From NCBI GenBank assembly GCA_963769435.1, contig CAVYLN010000001.1:62001-126000 (forward strand): a DNA stretch of 64,000 nt, written 5' to 3'. The notes beneath the pieces were generated by a model. The model saw nothing but the letters and a program-made list of their open reading frames with translations, ran no database searches and was not told the origin of the DNA. The position numbers and the translations under genes were made by a program. Positions 34,337 through 43,285 of this stretch are shown here, in pieces (the stretch's first letter is position 1; each line of letters begins with the position of its first letter). Origin of the DNA: JADKAV01 sp963769435. Lineage in GTDB: Bacteria; Actinomycetota; Actinomycetes; S36-B12; UBA10799.

Positions 34337-36403
34337 CTAGACGTCGAGCAGGTTCCTGTCCAGCTCCTCGGACGATTCGACGATGAAACCACGCCGGGGT
34401 GCGACCTCGCTGCCCATGAGCAGCCCGAACACGTCGTTCGAAGCCGATGCGTCTGAGACCGTCACGCGCCGCAACTGCCGCTTCGAGGGATCCATGGTGG
34501 TCTCCCGGAGTTGGCTGGCGTCCATCTCGCCCAGCCCCTTGTACCGCTGGATCGGGTCCTTGACGCGCAGGCCCTTCTTCTCCAGGTCGGCGACCAGTTT
34601 GTTCATCTCCTCATCGGAGTAGGTGTACCGCACCTCGTTCTTGGTGCCGGGACGCACGATCTCCAGTCGGTGCAACGGCGGCACGGCCGCGAAGACCCGA
34701 CCGGCCTCGAGCAGTGGCGTCATGTATCGATGGATCAATGTGAGCAGCAGGATCCGGATGTGGGCGCCGTCCACGTCGGCGTCGGTCATCAGGATGATCC
34801 TGCCGTACCGCACCTGGTCGAGGTCGAAGCTGCGTCCGGTCCCACCGCCGATGACCTGCAGGATCGATGCGCACTCGGCGTTCTTGAGCATGTCGGCCAT
34901 GGAGGCCTTCTGCACGTTGAGGATCTTGCCGCGGATCGGCAGCAACGCCTGGAACTCCGAGTTCCGCGCCGACTTCGCCGTACCCAGTGCGCTGTCGCCC
35001 TCCACGATGAACAGTTCCGTGCTGTCGGTGGCGTTGCTCCGGCAGTCAGCGAGTTTCGCAGGCAGCGCGGACGACTCCAGCGCGTTCTTCCGGCGCTGAA
35101 CGTCACGGGTCTGTCGCGCCGCCAGTCTCGCCCGCGCGGCGTTCGCCACCTTGTCCAGGGCGGCCTTGGCGTTCGCCTTCTCCCCCCGTGGTGGTTTGCT
35201 GAACCACGCGGTGAGCGTCTTGGCCACCACCCGGGACACGATCCCGGACACCTGTGGTGTTCCCAAGACCTCCTTGGTCTGACCTTCGAACTGCGGTTCC
35301 GCCAGACGCACGGTAACGACCGCGGTCAGGCCTTCCGTGATGTCGTCCTTGGCCACGGAATCCTCGCTGGCCCGTAGCACCCGCGCCGCCCGCAACTGCT
35401 CGTTGACCGTCTTGGTCAGAGCGCGCTCGAACCCCGTCACGTGCGTCCCACCCTTGGGGGTCGCGATGACGTTGACGAACGAACGGATGACCGAGTCGTA
35501 GCCGCTTCCCCACCGCATCGCCACCGACACCGTGCACGTGCGTTCCACGTCCTGGGTACTCAGATGACCTTTGCCGTCGAGCACGGGCACATGCTCGGTG
35601 AAGTGACCCTCGCCCTCCAGTCGGATGATGCCGGTGACCGGTTCGTCGTCGGCGAGGTAGTCGACGTACTCCGCGATCCCACCCTTGAAACGGAATGTCT
35701 CCTCGAGATGGTCGTATTCGTGGCGCAGGTCACGAACCGTCAGTGCCAGATTCGGCACCAGGAAGGCGGTCTGCCTGGCACGGTCCCACAGCGCATTGCG
35801 GTCGAAGGTCGTGTCCTTGGTGAAGATCTGCGGATCCGGCCAGAAGCGGATCCTGGTCCCGGAGCGCGTCTTCGGCACCGACCCCCGCTGATGCAGTCCG
35901 GTCTTGCGCGAGAACGCCGCGTCCGGGCCATCACCGTCGAAGATGCCCGGCACACCTCGCCGGAAGGACATCCCGTAGGTCTTGCCGGCGCGGTCGACCT
36001 CGACGTCCATCCGTGCGGACAGTGCATTCACGACCGACGCACCCACACCGTGCAAGCCGCCCGCCGCCCCGTAGGACCCGCCCCCGAACTTGCCGCCGGC
36101 GTGCAGTTTGGTCATCACCAGCTCGACACCTGTCAAACGGGTCTTCTTCTGCACGTCGACCGGGATGCCCCGCCCGTTGTCGTGCACCTCCACGCTGCCG
36201 TCCGGAAGCACCGAGACGGTCACCACATCGCAGTGGCCCGACAGGGCCTCATCCACGGCGTTGTCGATGATCTCCCAGACACAGTGCATCAGTCCGCGGG
36301 AATCCGTCGACCCGATGTACATGCCGGGGCGCTTGCGCACCGCGTCAAGACCCTCGAGCACCGTCAGGGCATCGGCGGAGTACGCCGCGGTCTTCGTGGG
36401 CAT
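34337..36403 (-). CDS. parE: DNA topoisomerase IV subunit B (ParE/GyrB family)
   Basis: The 688-residue ATPase subunit has a GHKL domain (E-I-I-D-N-A-V-D-E-A, D-N-G-R-G-I-P, G-G-L-H-G-V-G-A-S-V-V-N-A-L-S), a transducer domain, and a TOPRIM domain (E-G-D-S-A-L-G, P-I-R-G-K-I-L-N-V, D-A-D-V-D-G-A-H-I-R). There is no GyrB-specific insertion, which, with the separate parC here, argues for ParE. It is the target class of aminocoumarins and, with ParC, of quinolones. It is divergent from the DUF7455 gene, a conserved actinobacterial pairing. Confidence 0.93.
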   Translation of the reverse strand: MPTKTAAYSADALTVLEGLDAVRKRPGMYIGSTDSRGLMHCVWEIIDNAVDEALSGHCDVVTVSVLPDGSVEVHDNGRGIPVDVQKKTRLTGVELVMTKLHAGGKFGGGSYGAAGGLHGVGASVVNALSARMDVEVDRAGKTYGMSFRRGVPGIFDGDGPDAAFSRKTGLHQRGSVPKTRSGTRIRFWPDPQIFTKDTTFDRNALWDRARQTAFLVPNLALTVRDLRHEYDHLEETFRFKGGIAEYVDYLADDEPVTGIIRLEGEGHFTEHVPVLDGKGHLSTQDVERTCTVSVAMRWGSGYDSVIRSFVNVIATPKGGTHVTGFERALTKTVNEQLRAARVLRASEDSVAKDDITEGLTAVVTVRLAEPQFEGQTKEVLGTPQVSGIVSRVVAKTLTAWFSKPPRGEKANAKAALDKVANAARARLAARQTRDVQRRKNALESSALPAKLADCRSNATDSTELFIVEGDSALGTAKSARNSEFQALLPIRGKILNVQKASMADMLKNAECASILQVIGGGTGRSFDLDQVRYGRIILMTDADVDGAHIRILLLTLIHRYMTPLLEAGRVFAAVPPLHRLEIVRPGTKNEVRYTYSDEEMNKLVADLEKKGLRVKDPIQRYKGLGEMDASQLRETTMDPSKRQLRRVTVSDASASNDVFGLLMGSEVAPRRGFIVESSEELDRNLLDV

Positions 36404-36574
36404 TGTTCAACAGTAGAGCCAGGTACCGACAACAGCGTGTAACCACCCTGGCACCGGGAACTATTCGCTTGCGGCGAAACGCCCAATCACTGCGTGCGGG
36501 AATCCCAACCCCCTGCCACAGTGTTGAGTACGGTGTAGGCCAACGACGTAAACTGTGTGAAGGAGGTGGTTCCA

Positions 36575-36793
36575 GTGGTAACCACACTGTCCCCGAGCCC
36601 CCTGACAGCCAGCGACCGCTGCGATCGCTGCGGAGCGCAGGCATACGTCCGCGTAACGCTGACCAAGGGTGGGGAACTTCTGTTCTGCGCCCATCACGCA
36701 CGCAAGCACCTGCCCGCCCTCGAGTCACTGGCGGCGCACATCCAGGACGAGAGCCACGCTCTCGACGAGGACAAGTTCAGCGACGCGAATTAG
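36575..36793 (+). CDS. DUF7455 family small zinc-binding protein
   Basis: GTG 36575 is placed eight bases after an AAGGAGG, which selects it over in-frame starts upstream. The 72-residue product has D-R-C-D-R-C-G-A-Q-A-Y-V-R-V and L-F-C-A-H-H-A-R-K-H, a C-x2-C...C-x2-H type metal site. The gene is conserved between parE and sigma factor genes in actinobacteria. Function unknown. Confidence 0.9.
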   Translation: MVTTLSPSPLTASDRCDRCGAQAYVRVTLTKGGELLFCAHHARKHLPALESLAAHIQDESHALDEDKFSDAN

Positions 36794-36839
36794 GGCCCTT
36801 TCGCCCGAATCGTCTGACCTCTGTCTTTCGGCATGCCCA

Positions 36840-36975
36840 TTGGCCGCGGGGTCTGTGCACGAGGTTCGAGCGAGGTTGGCGACCAGCCGCGAGGTTGGAG
36901 TTTGTGCACGAGGTTGGAGAAGACGACGCGTGCGTTCTCCAACCTCGTGCAGCTGTCTCCAACGCCGCTGACCGC
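36840..36975. repeat. Structured intergenic element with perfect 17-bp inverted repeat
   Basis: Arms at 36905-36921 and 36935-36951 are perfectly complementary over 17 bp (TGCACGAGGTTGGAGAA and its complement) with a 13-nt loop. Related copies of GTGCACGAGGTTSGAG lie at 36855-36870, and CGAGGTTGGAG at 36890-36900, in direct orientation. It fills the 206-bp gap between convergent genes. It may be a bidirectional terminator or a dispersed repeat element. Confidence 0.75.
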
Positions 36976-36999
36976 GGCCAAGGCCGGGGCCCAGCGGCC

Positions 37000-37782
37000 C
37001 TAGTGCCCCCGGAACTGCGGCGGTCTGCGCTCCCCGAAGGCTTTGATCCCCTCAGCCAGGTCCTGACTGGTCCAGGCGCGGGCCACTGTCTCATCGACCC
37101 GATGTGCCACCTCCGGCGGAAGATGGGCATCGGAGAGTTCGGCCAGTGCCGCCTTGGTCGCTGCGATGGTCAGTGGCGCGTTGCGGATGATCTTCTCCGC
37201 CAAGGAGCGGGCGGTCGGCTCCAGATCACCGACTTGCCCCACGACCTGAGTCACCGCTCCGAGTTCGTAGGCGGTCTGCATGGTGATGGGCTCAGCGGTC
37301 AGGAACATCCTCGCAACCAGTTGCGCGGGCAGACACGCCAGGAATCGGGCGACCCCGGAAGGCGGATAGCCGACCCCCAGTTTCGCCGGGGTCACCGCCA
37401 TCCGAGTGTCCGCGGTGGCCACGATCAGGTCACAACTGAGTACCAGTTCACAGGCGCCACCCCACACATCCCCACCGACCTCGGCGATGGTGGCGATGGG
37501 CAGTCGCCGGAAGTACTCGAGGAACCCCTCCAGCGGGTTGGCCCAGGTGTGTTCGGTGACCTCGGAGGGGATCTCACTGATGTCGTGGCCACTCGACCAG
37601 GTCCCCTTCACGGGTTCGGCTCGCAGGATGACCACGCGAACCCCATCGAGAACGGCCTTGGTCAGCAGACCCCGCGCCTCCTCCAGCATCGGGGTCGTCA
37701 GCCGGTTGCGACTCGCCGGATCACAGAAAGACATCCGCATAACGACGCCATCGGTCTCACAAGTCCACTCGCTCACGTTCAC
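37000..37782 (-). CDS. Crotonase-family protein resembling methylmalonyl-CoA decarboxylase (ScpB)
   Basis: The 260-residue protein has crotonase signatures: W-S-S-G-H-D-I-S-E-I-P for the oxyanion hole and G-G-D-V-W-G-G-A-C-E-L-V-L-S-C-D-L-I-V-A-T. These, and the end E-G-I-K-A-F-G-E-R-R-P-P-Q-F-R-G-H, align well by memory with E. coli ScpB (YgfG), which turns methylmalonyl-CoA into propionyl-CoA. Ordinary enoyl-CoA hydratase glutamates are not obvious. Two starts are possible (GTG 37782 or 37776). No other propionate genes are adjacent, so the activity is uncertain. Confidence 0.8.
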   Translation of the reverse strand: MNVSEWTCETDGVVMRMSFCDPASRNRLTTPMLEEARGLLTKAVLDGVRVVILRAEPVKGTWSSGHDISEIPSEVTEHTWANPLEGFLEYFRRLPIATIAEVGGDVWGGACELVLSCDLIVATADTRMAVTPAKLGVGYPPSGVARFLACLPAQLVARMFLTAEPITMQTAYELGAVTQVVGQVGDLEPTARSLAEKIIRNAPLTIAATKAALAELSDAHLPPEVAHRVDETVARAWTSQDLAEGIKAFGERRPPQFRGH

Positions 37783-37845
37783 AGAGTCTAGGGACAGCCG
37801 TTTCGTACCACCCACGCGGAGCACATCGACGCCTTCGGCATCAAG

Positions 37846-39612
37846 ATGCATGCGGATCGTGCCGAAGTGGAGGACGTGGGAGTAGACGACCGGCCATCGG
37901 CGTGGGCGCTCCTGCGACGTCTAATCGTCGTGGTGGTGGCTGCGCTACTGGCGGCCGGGCTGATGACACCGGTTTCGGCCGGAACCCGCTCCATTGGCGA
38001 ACCGAAGCCGCTGCGGCCCGGGAACCGTGCGGTGCTCAACGACCCGCAGTTCCAGTGGAAACCCGTGCGCGGAGCCATCACCTACCGGCTCGAGGTCTCC
38101 CTGGACCACCGGTTCACCGAGATCGTCCACACCATCGACACTTCGGCCACACGCTACATGGATACGGCCGCTTGGCCGGCCGCATCGTACTGGTGGCGGG
38201 TCAAGGTCGTCGCCCCGTCGGAGGGCCCCTACTCCAACGTTCGCAGTTTCACGCGTCGGTGGGTGGGACCGGACGGGGGCGGAGGCGACTCGCCAGAGGT
38301 CGCACGCCCGGATGACGTGACTGTGGAGGACTTCGCCCAGGACCCCGGTATCCAGGTGCCGGGCAATGCGCTGAAGATCAGCTGGGATCCCGTGCCGGGG
38401 GCCTCCCACTACGAGATCCAGTTCGACGGCCGCACCGACGCCATCTGCACCACCCCCCACACGGTTCTCACGCCCTACCAGAGCGGTTCCCTCGGAAAGG
38501 ACAAAGGGGGCACCGTGTGCGATCCGGAACTCGAACAGGGTGACCACTGGGTGAGGGTGCGCGCCGTCGACGAGACCCTCGCGGAGGACGGGGCGCTCTA
38601 CAGCCTCTGGTCCGACGAGGCTCGCGACGTTGACGCCGAGGTGCCCGCGCCGGTGGTCTTCGCCCTGGGCCCGAACCTCTCCGGCCCCGACACCCTGCAA
38701 CCCGCCCAACTCACCAAGCCGCGCAACGGAACCGTGTTCCTGGATATCCCGACGTTCGAGTGGAATCCGGTGGCGTGGGCCAGCCAGTACGAGTTGGTGA
38801 TCGCCATGGACCGCGATTTCACGAACGTCCTCGGCCGTTTCCGCACCACGAACACTCGCCTGACCCCGCAGGGCCGACTGCCCGAACACACCGCGGTCCG
38901 CTCGTACTACTGGTACGTGGTGCCGTGCCTCGAAGGGGACAACAAGTCTGCGACCTGTCTCAACGAGAACCGCGCCGTCAACCGCGAAGGGCGCTTCCGC
39001 TCGTTCAAGAAGCAATCCGTACTGGTCAAACAGCGGGGCGTGGTGCAGCGGAAGACCCCCTGGATCGAGTTCGTGTGGGAGGCGTATGAGACCACGATGA
39101 ACCGTTTCGCGCGTCGTACCGGAACCCCGGGTTCGTCCATGGGCGGCTTCAAGTGGTACGAGATCCAGCTGAAGCCGAGGACGGCTCGCTGGGACGCTGC
39201 CCGGACTTTCACTTCGGACCTGCCGGGGATCCTCCCGACCGACTTGGCCTTCGGGGCACGGTACGCCTGGCGGGTGCGGCCGGTGGACGAGACCGGGAGC
39301 GCTCGACCATGGAGCCAGGTGCGGTACGTCCGCACAGAGCGTGCGGTCCCCGCCCGGCCCGTCGCCTTGAAGGCTGTGCGGAGCCCGACCCGCGTGACGT
39401 TGCTGTGGCGCACGCCGAAGGCTCGGTACTTCCCGGTCACGAGCTACTCGGTCTACTACTCGACCCGGGGGAAGCGATGGAAGCCGCTGACCCAGGTCGT
39501 GCGCAACCGAGCCGCGTTCCGCGTGCGCAAGGGCGCCCGGTACTGGTTCATGGTGACGGCCAACAACACCGCCGGCGAGGGCGCGCCGCGTCGGGTGTTC
39601 GTGGGCCGATGA
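37846..39612 (+). CDS. Large secreted protein with fibronectin type III-like repeats
   Basis: The 588-residue product has an internal signal/anchor helix (residues about 24-44: L-R-R-L-I-V-V-V-V-A-A-L-L-A-A-G-L) after a hydrophilic start. It then carries at least five beta-sandwich modules marked by F-x-W-x-P-V-x-x-A-x-x-Y-x-L/I-x-x-x-x-D (F-Q-W-K-P-V-R-G-A, I-S-W-D-P-V-P-G-A-S-H-Y, F-E-W-N-P-V-A-W-A-S-Q-Y). The repeats Y-W-W-R-V-K and Y-W-Y-V-V mark the end of modules. The last module is a normal FN3 (V-T-S-Y-S-V-Y-Y-S). I see no enzyme domain. It is followed 16 bases later by a paralogue. A cell-surface adhesion or scaffold role is inferred. Confidence 0.75.
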   Translation: MHADRAEVEDVGVDDRPSAWALLRRLIVVVVAALLAAGLMTPVSAGTRSIGEPKPLRPGNRAVLNDPQFQWKPVRGAITYRLEVSLDHRFTEIVHTIDTSATRYMDTAAWPAASYWWRVKVVAPSEGPYSNVRSFTRRWVGPDGGGGDSPEVARPDDVTVEDFAQDPGIQVPGNALKISWDPVPGASHYEIQFDGRTDAICTTPHTVLTPYQSGSLGKDKGGTVCDPELEQGDHWVRVRAVDETLAEDGALYSLWSDEARDVDAEVPAPVVFALGPNLSGPDTLQPAQLTKPRNGTVFLDIPTFEWNPVAWASQYELVIAMDRDFTNVLGRFRTTNTRLTPQGRLPEHTAVRSYYWYVVPCLEGDNKSATCLNENRAVNREGRFRSFKKQSVLVKQRGVVQRKTPWIEFVWEAYETTMNRFARRTGTPGSSMGGFKWYEIQLKPRTARWDAARTFTSDLPGILPTDLAFGARYAWRVRPVDETGSARPWSQVRYVRTERAVPARPVALKAVRSPTRVTLLWRTPKARYFPVTSYSVYYSTRGKRWKPLTQVVRNRAAFRVRKGARYWFMVTANNTAGEGAPRRVFVGR

Positions 39613-39628
39613 GAGGACGGGCAGGCAC

Positions 39629-41543
39629 ATGAAACCACGCTGGTTCGCGGCATTGCTGGTGGCAGCCGCCTTCGTCCTTGCCCTACTGCCGATGAGCGCA
39701 AATGCAGCCGCGCTTCCTGCACCCACCCCGTTGACTCCGTCGACGGACGCGACGGTGGACCAGCCGTTGTTCTCCTGGACACCGGTTGTCGGGGCGGCGC
39801 GGTACGAGATCGAGGTCGCCCTCGACGATCAATTCGTCACGGTGACCGATCCTGGCGATGAGTTAGCGCCGAGAAGCGTGTTCGGCACCACATACGTACC
39901 CACGTTCAGTTACACCGCCAAGGCTCACTACTGGCACGTGCGCGCCATCGCCGCCGATGGAACCGAGGGCCAGTGGAGCCAGGCGCGGGAGTTCACGCGG
40001 CGCTGGACCAATGACGACGAGGCAACCGGGGTGGAGCAGGGCACCCCGTCGTCCCGCGTCGAGAACGTGCGCCTGGTTGGCGGGGCCGGCAACCCGGCGG
40101 TCAACGAGATCGCCGTGGCGTGGGACCCGGTCCCCGGAGCCTCGCACTACCAGGTCGAGATCGACACGACGAGTACGTTCAATCAGCCGCTGACCGGGGA
40201 ATGCAGGACACCACACACCTTCCTGGCCCCCTACAGCGCCGGCGCCTACGTCCGCAGAGTTCCGATCGGGGAGTTCGCCTGCGAGACAACACCCGATCTG
40301 CAGGTGGGAGTGGACTACTACGTGAGAGTGCGGGCCGCGGACCTCCCGTCCACTGTGGACTACCCGGTGACGGACCTCGAAACGGCCGGGCTGGTCTACG
40401 GCCTATGGTCCGACCAGCGCGACGGCAGCGGCGACCCGGCTCCCGGACCCTTGTCCTTCACTCCCACCGCGAAGACGGGCGCGACTCCGGCCGGCCAGGC
40501 GTCCGAGCCGACAACACTGTCGTCGACCGGTGCGGACGTTCCACTACTTGCGTGGGAGCCCTCGTCTGCGGCCGACTCCTACAAGGTGGTCATCGCACTC
40601 GACCGCGATTTCACAAACCGGGTTGGCACATATGGCGCCTTCGGTGCCTACCTCGATGCCCGCCGAGACCTACGACGACAATCTGGCCGGACGTTCGTAC
40701 TACTGGTTCGCGTTGCCGTGTACCGGGACGCTTCCCCTGGAGGATTGCGACACCGCCGACCGGACCGCGGTGAACGACGACACCTACGTCGGAACCTTCA
40801 CCAAGACCAGCGTTCCAGTGGGCCAGACCGCTGTGATTTCAGCCGATGATGGGGCCAACGTCCGGCTGTCCTACCAGGAGGCGCTGACAGCGGTGCAACT
40901 GATAGATCCGGCAGATTCCCCCGGCGGAGTCGCCGGCTACGAAATCCAATTCACCACGGGCAACTGGTCACAGGCGAGCAGTGTCTTCACCGACAACCTC
41001 GCCTACAGCACCGCCCTGGCACCGCTGCCCTCGGGCGACTACCGGTGGCGCGTGCGTCCGCTGGACGGCCAGGCAGTCCCGCTGGCCTGGGCCTACGGAG
41101 CGGACTTCACCATCACCGGCAGCGTGGAACCCGGCGTGTCTCCATCGCCGACGCCCACCTCCACCTCACCTTCGCCGACGCCGACCTCGACGACCACCAC
41201 GCCTGCCGGTCCTCCGCCCAACTACCAGGCACCGACACCAGACGAAGGGTCCGCGACGCCGATGGTGCCTGAGAAGCCCGGCAAGCCGACTGTCACCCGC
41301 GTCGGGAAGCGCAAGTTGCGGGTGCGCTGGCGGGAGTCTGAAGAGCTGGGCGAGCCGGTCTCGGCCTACCTGGTCTACCGCTCGACCAACGGGACCAAGT
41401 TCAAGAAGGTGCGCACGACGACCGCTCAGAAGGTGCGGCTCAAGGCGAAAGCCCGGAAGACCTACTGGTTCAGGATCGTCGCCGACTCCGATGTCGGCCA
41501 GAGCGATCCGAGTCCCTCGACCCGCTTCAGGATGAAGCGCTGA
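39629..41543 (+). CDS. Secreted fibronectin type III-like protein, paralogue of the preceding gene (frame interrupted)
   Basis: ATG 39629 is followed by a clear signal peptide (W-F-A-A-L-L-V-A-A-A-F-V-L-A-L-L) ending near A-N-A-A-A. Modules mirror the upstream protein: F-S-W-T-P-V-V-G-A-A-R-Y-E-I-E-V-A-L-D, V-A-W-D-P-V-P-G-A-S-H-Y and V-I-A-L-D-R-D-F-T-N. The frame breaks at about 40640-40665 (one extra base) and resumes with R-S-Y-Y-W-F-A-L-P-C. A Ser/Pro/Thr linker (S-P-S-P-T-P-T-S-T) precedes a final FN3 domain ending F-R-M-K-R. Total length is about 637 residues. Tandem duplication with the upstream gene is likely. Confidence 0.75.
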
Positions 41544-41666
41544 CGCTGCCGTCCTCCCGTATCGTCGGCTCCCAGGCCCACTCAAGGTTCAGGCACCCGC
41601 TCGCGCCCGGCCTTGGACTGCGCGTCCGGCGGCAAGCGGTCTGGCCGAGGAGCGCGCAGCCGTGGC

Positions 41667-41694
41667 GGTGTCCGTCAGCCACCGCAAGGACACC
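41667..41694. terminator. Hairpin between convergent FN3 and sigA genes
   Basis: GGTGTCC and GGACACC pair as a 7-bp stem with a 14-nt loop in the 207-bp gap before the sigA stop. No T-run. The rest of the gap shows nothing I can identify. Confidence 0.35.
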
Positions 41695-41750
41695 AAGAAG
41701 GCCTTTGCGCCGTCGGGCCAGCGCCTGACCGAGGGGAATTGCTGGGAGCG

Positions 41751-43152
41751 TCAGTCGAGGTAGTCGCGCAGAACCTGGCTGCGCGAGGGGTGGCGCAGTT
41801 TGCTCATGGTCTTGGACTCGATCTGGCGGATGCGCTCTCGGGTCACGCCGTACACCTTCCCGATCTCGTCGAGCGTCTTCGGCTGCCCGTCGGACAGTCC
41901 GAACCGCATTCGCACCACGCCGGCCTCGCGCTCGCTCAACGTGTCGAGGACGGACTCCAACTGCTCCTGGAGAAGTGTGAATGAGACCGCATCCGCGGGA
42001 ACGATCGCCTCGGAGTCCTCGATCAGGTCGCCGAACTCGCTGTCGCCGTCCTCACCGAGCGGTGTCGAAAGTGAGATCGGCTCGCGACCGTACTTCTGCA
42101 CCTCGACGACCTTGTCCGGCGTCATGTCGAGCTCGGCGGCAAGTTCCTCCGGGGTGGGCTCACGCCCGAGGTCCTGCAGCATCTGACGCTGCACCCTTGC
42201 GAGTTTGTTGATGACCTCGACCATGTGCACCGGGATGCGGATGGTGCGAGCCTGGTCGGCCATCGCACGGGTGATCGCTTGGCGAATCCACCACGTGGCG
42301 TAGGTCGAGAACTTGTAGCCCTTGGTGTAGTCGAACTTCTCCACGGCGCGGATCAGACCCAGGTTGCCCTCCTGGATCAGGTCGAGGAAGAGCATGCCGC
42401 GGCCGGTGTACCGCTTCGCGAGACTGACCACGAGCCGCAGGTTGGCCTCCAGCAGGTGGTTCTTGGCCCTACGCCCGTCCTCGGAGATCCACTCCAGCTT
42501 GATCCGGGTCTCGGTATCGAGATCGGGGTTCTCCGCCAGTTTCTCCTCGGCGAAGAGCCCTGCCTCGATCCGCTTGGCCAGCTCAACCTCTTGTTCGGCG
42601 TTGAGCAGAGGCACCTTCCCGATCTGCTTCAGGTAATCCTTGACCGGGTCGGCAGTGGCGCCCGCCTGGGTCACCTGAGCCACCGGCTCGTCGGACTCAT
42701 CGGTGTCCGAAAGAGTGAACGTCGCCGCCTCTTTCTCGTCCTCGAGTTTCTTCAGATCCTTCTTCAGGTCCGTTTCCAGATCCTGCTCGAGCTCGGCCGC
42801 CTCTTTCAGTTCATTGGAACCGACGGTCTCCTTTGCGGACGCCTTTTTGGCCGCGGTCTTCCGCGTGGTCGTCTTCTTGGCGGGCGCCTTGCTGGCCGGG
42901 GCAGTGCTGGCCGAGGCCTTCTTCACCGGTGCTTTCTTGGCCGCCTTCGCCTGGCGCCTTCTTGGCCGGCGCCTTCTTCGCTGCGGGTGCCGCGGGCTGA
43001 CTCTTGGTCGCGGCCTTGGCAGGGGCCTTCTTCACCGCAGCCTTCTTGGCCGTGGTCTTCGCCGGTGCCTTGGCGGCCGTTTTGGCCTTGGCGGTGGTCT
43101 TCTTCGCGGTCTCCGCAGCCACCGGGGCCTTCTTCGACTTAACAGTCGGCAC
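41751..43152 (-). CDS. sigA: Primary RNA polymerase sigma factor (SigA/HrdB type; frame interrupted)
   Basis: The full gene starts at GTG 43152 with GAGAGG seven bases upstream. It encodes a Lys/Ala/Pro-rich N-terminal extension of about 105 residues, as in HrdB. An extra base near 42950 shifts the frame inside that extension. The conserved part begins with region 1.2 (D-P-V-K-D-Y-L-K-Q-I-G), then region 2 (L-D-L-I-Q-E-G-N-L-G-L-I-R-A-V-E-K-F-D-Y and F-S-T-Y-A-T-W-W-I-R-Q-A), region 3, and region 4 (V-T-R-E-R-I-R-Q-I-E), ending R-D-Y-L-D. About 466 residues intact. As the housekeeping sigma factor it should be essential, so the break is almost certainly a sequence error. Confidence 0.95.
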
Positions 43153-43204
43153 GTAACAACCTCTCGTCGAGGATCGGGTCTTTGTGGCACTCGCAGCATC
43201 AGTT

Positions 43205-43233
43205 CTGCTACGCCCAGTACAACATTCTGTCAC
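43205..43233 (-). promoter_or_regulatory. Candidate sigA promoter
   Basis: On the minus strand GTGACA (-35, 43228-43233) and TAGCAG (-10, 43205-43210) are 17 bp apart, about 53 bases before the sigA start. The -35 matches 5/6; the -10 is weak. Confidence 0.35.
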
Positions 43234-43285
43234 GTCCGCCCTATTCCCCCGGTAGTCGCCCGATCCGTGTCTTCGCGCATTGCGG

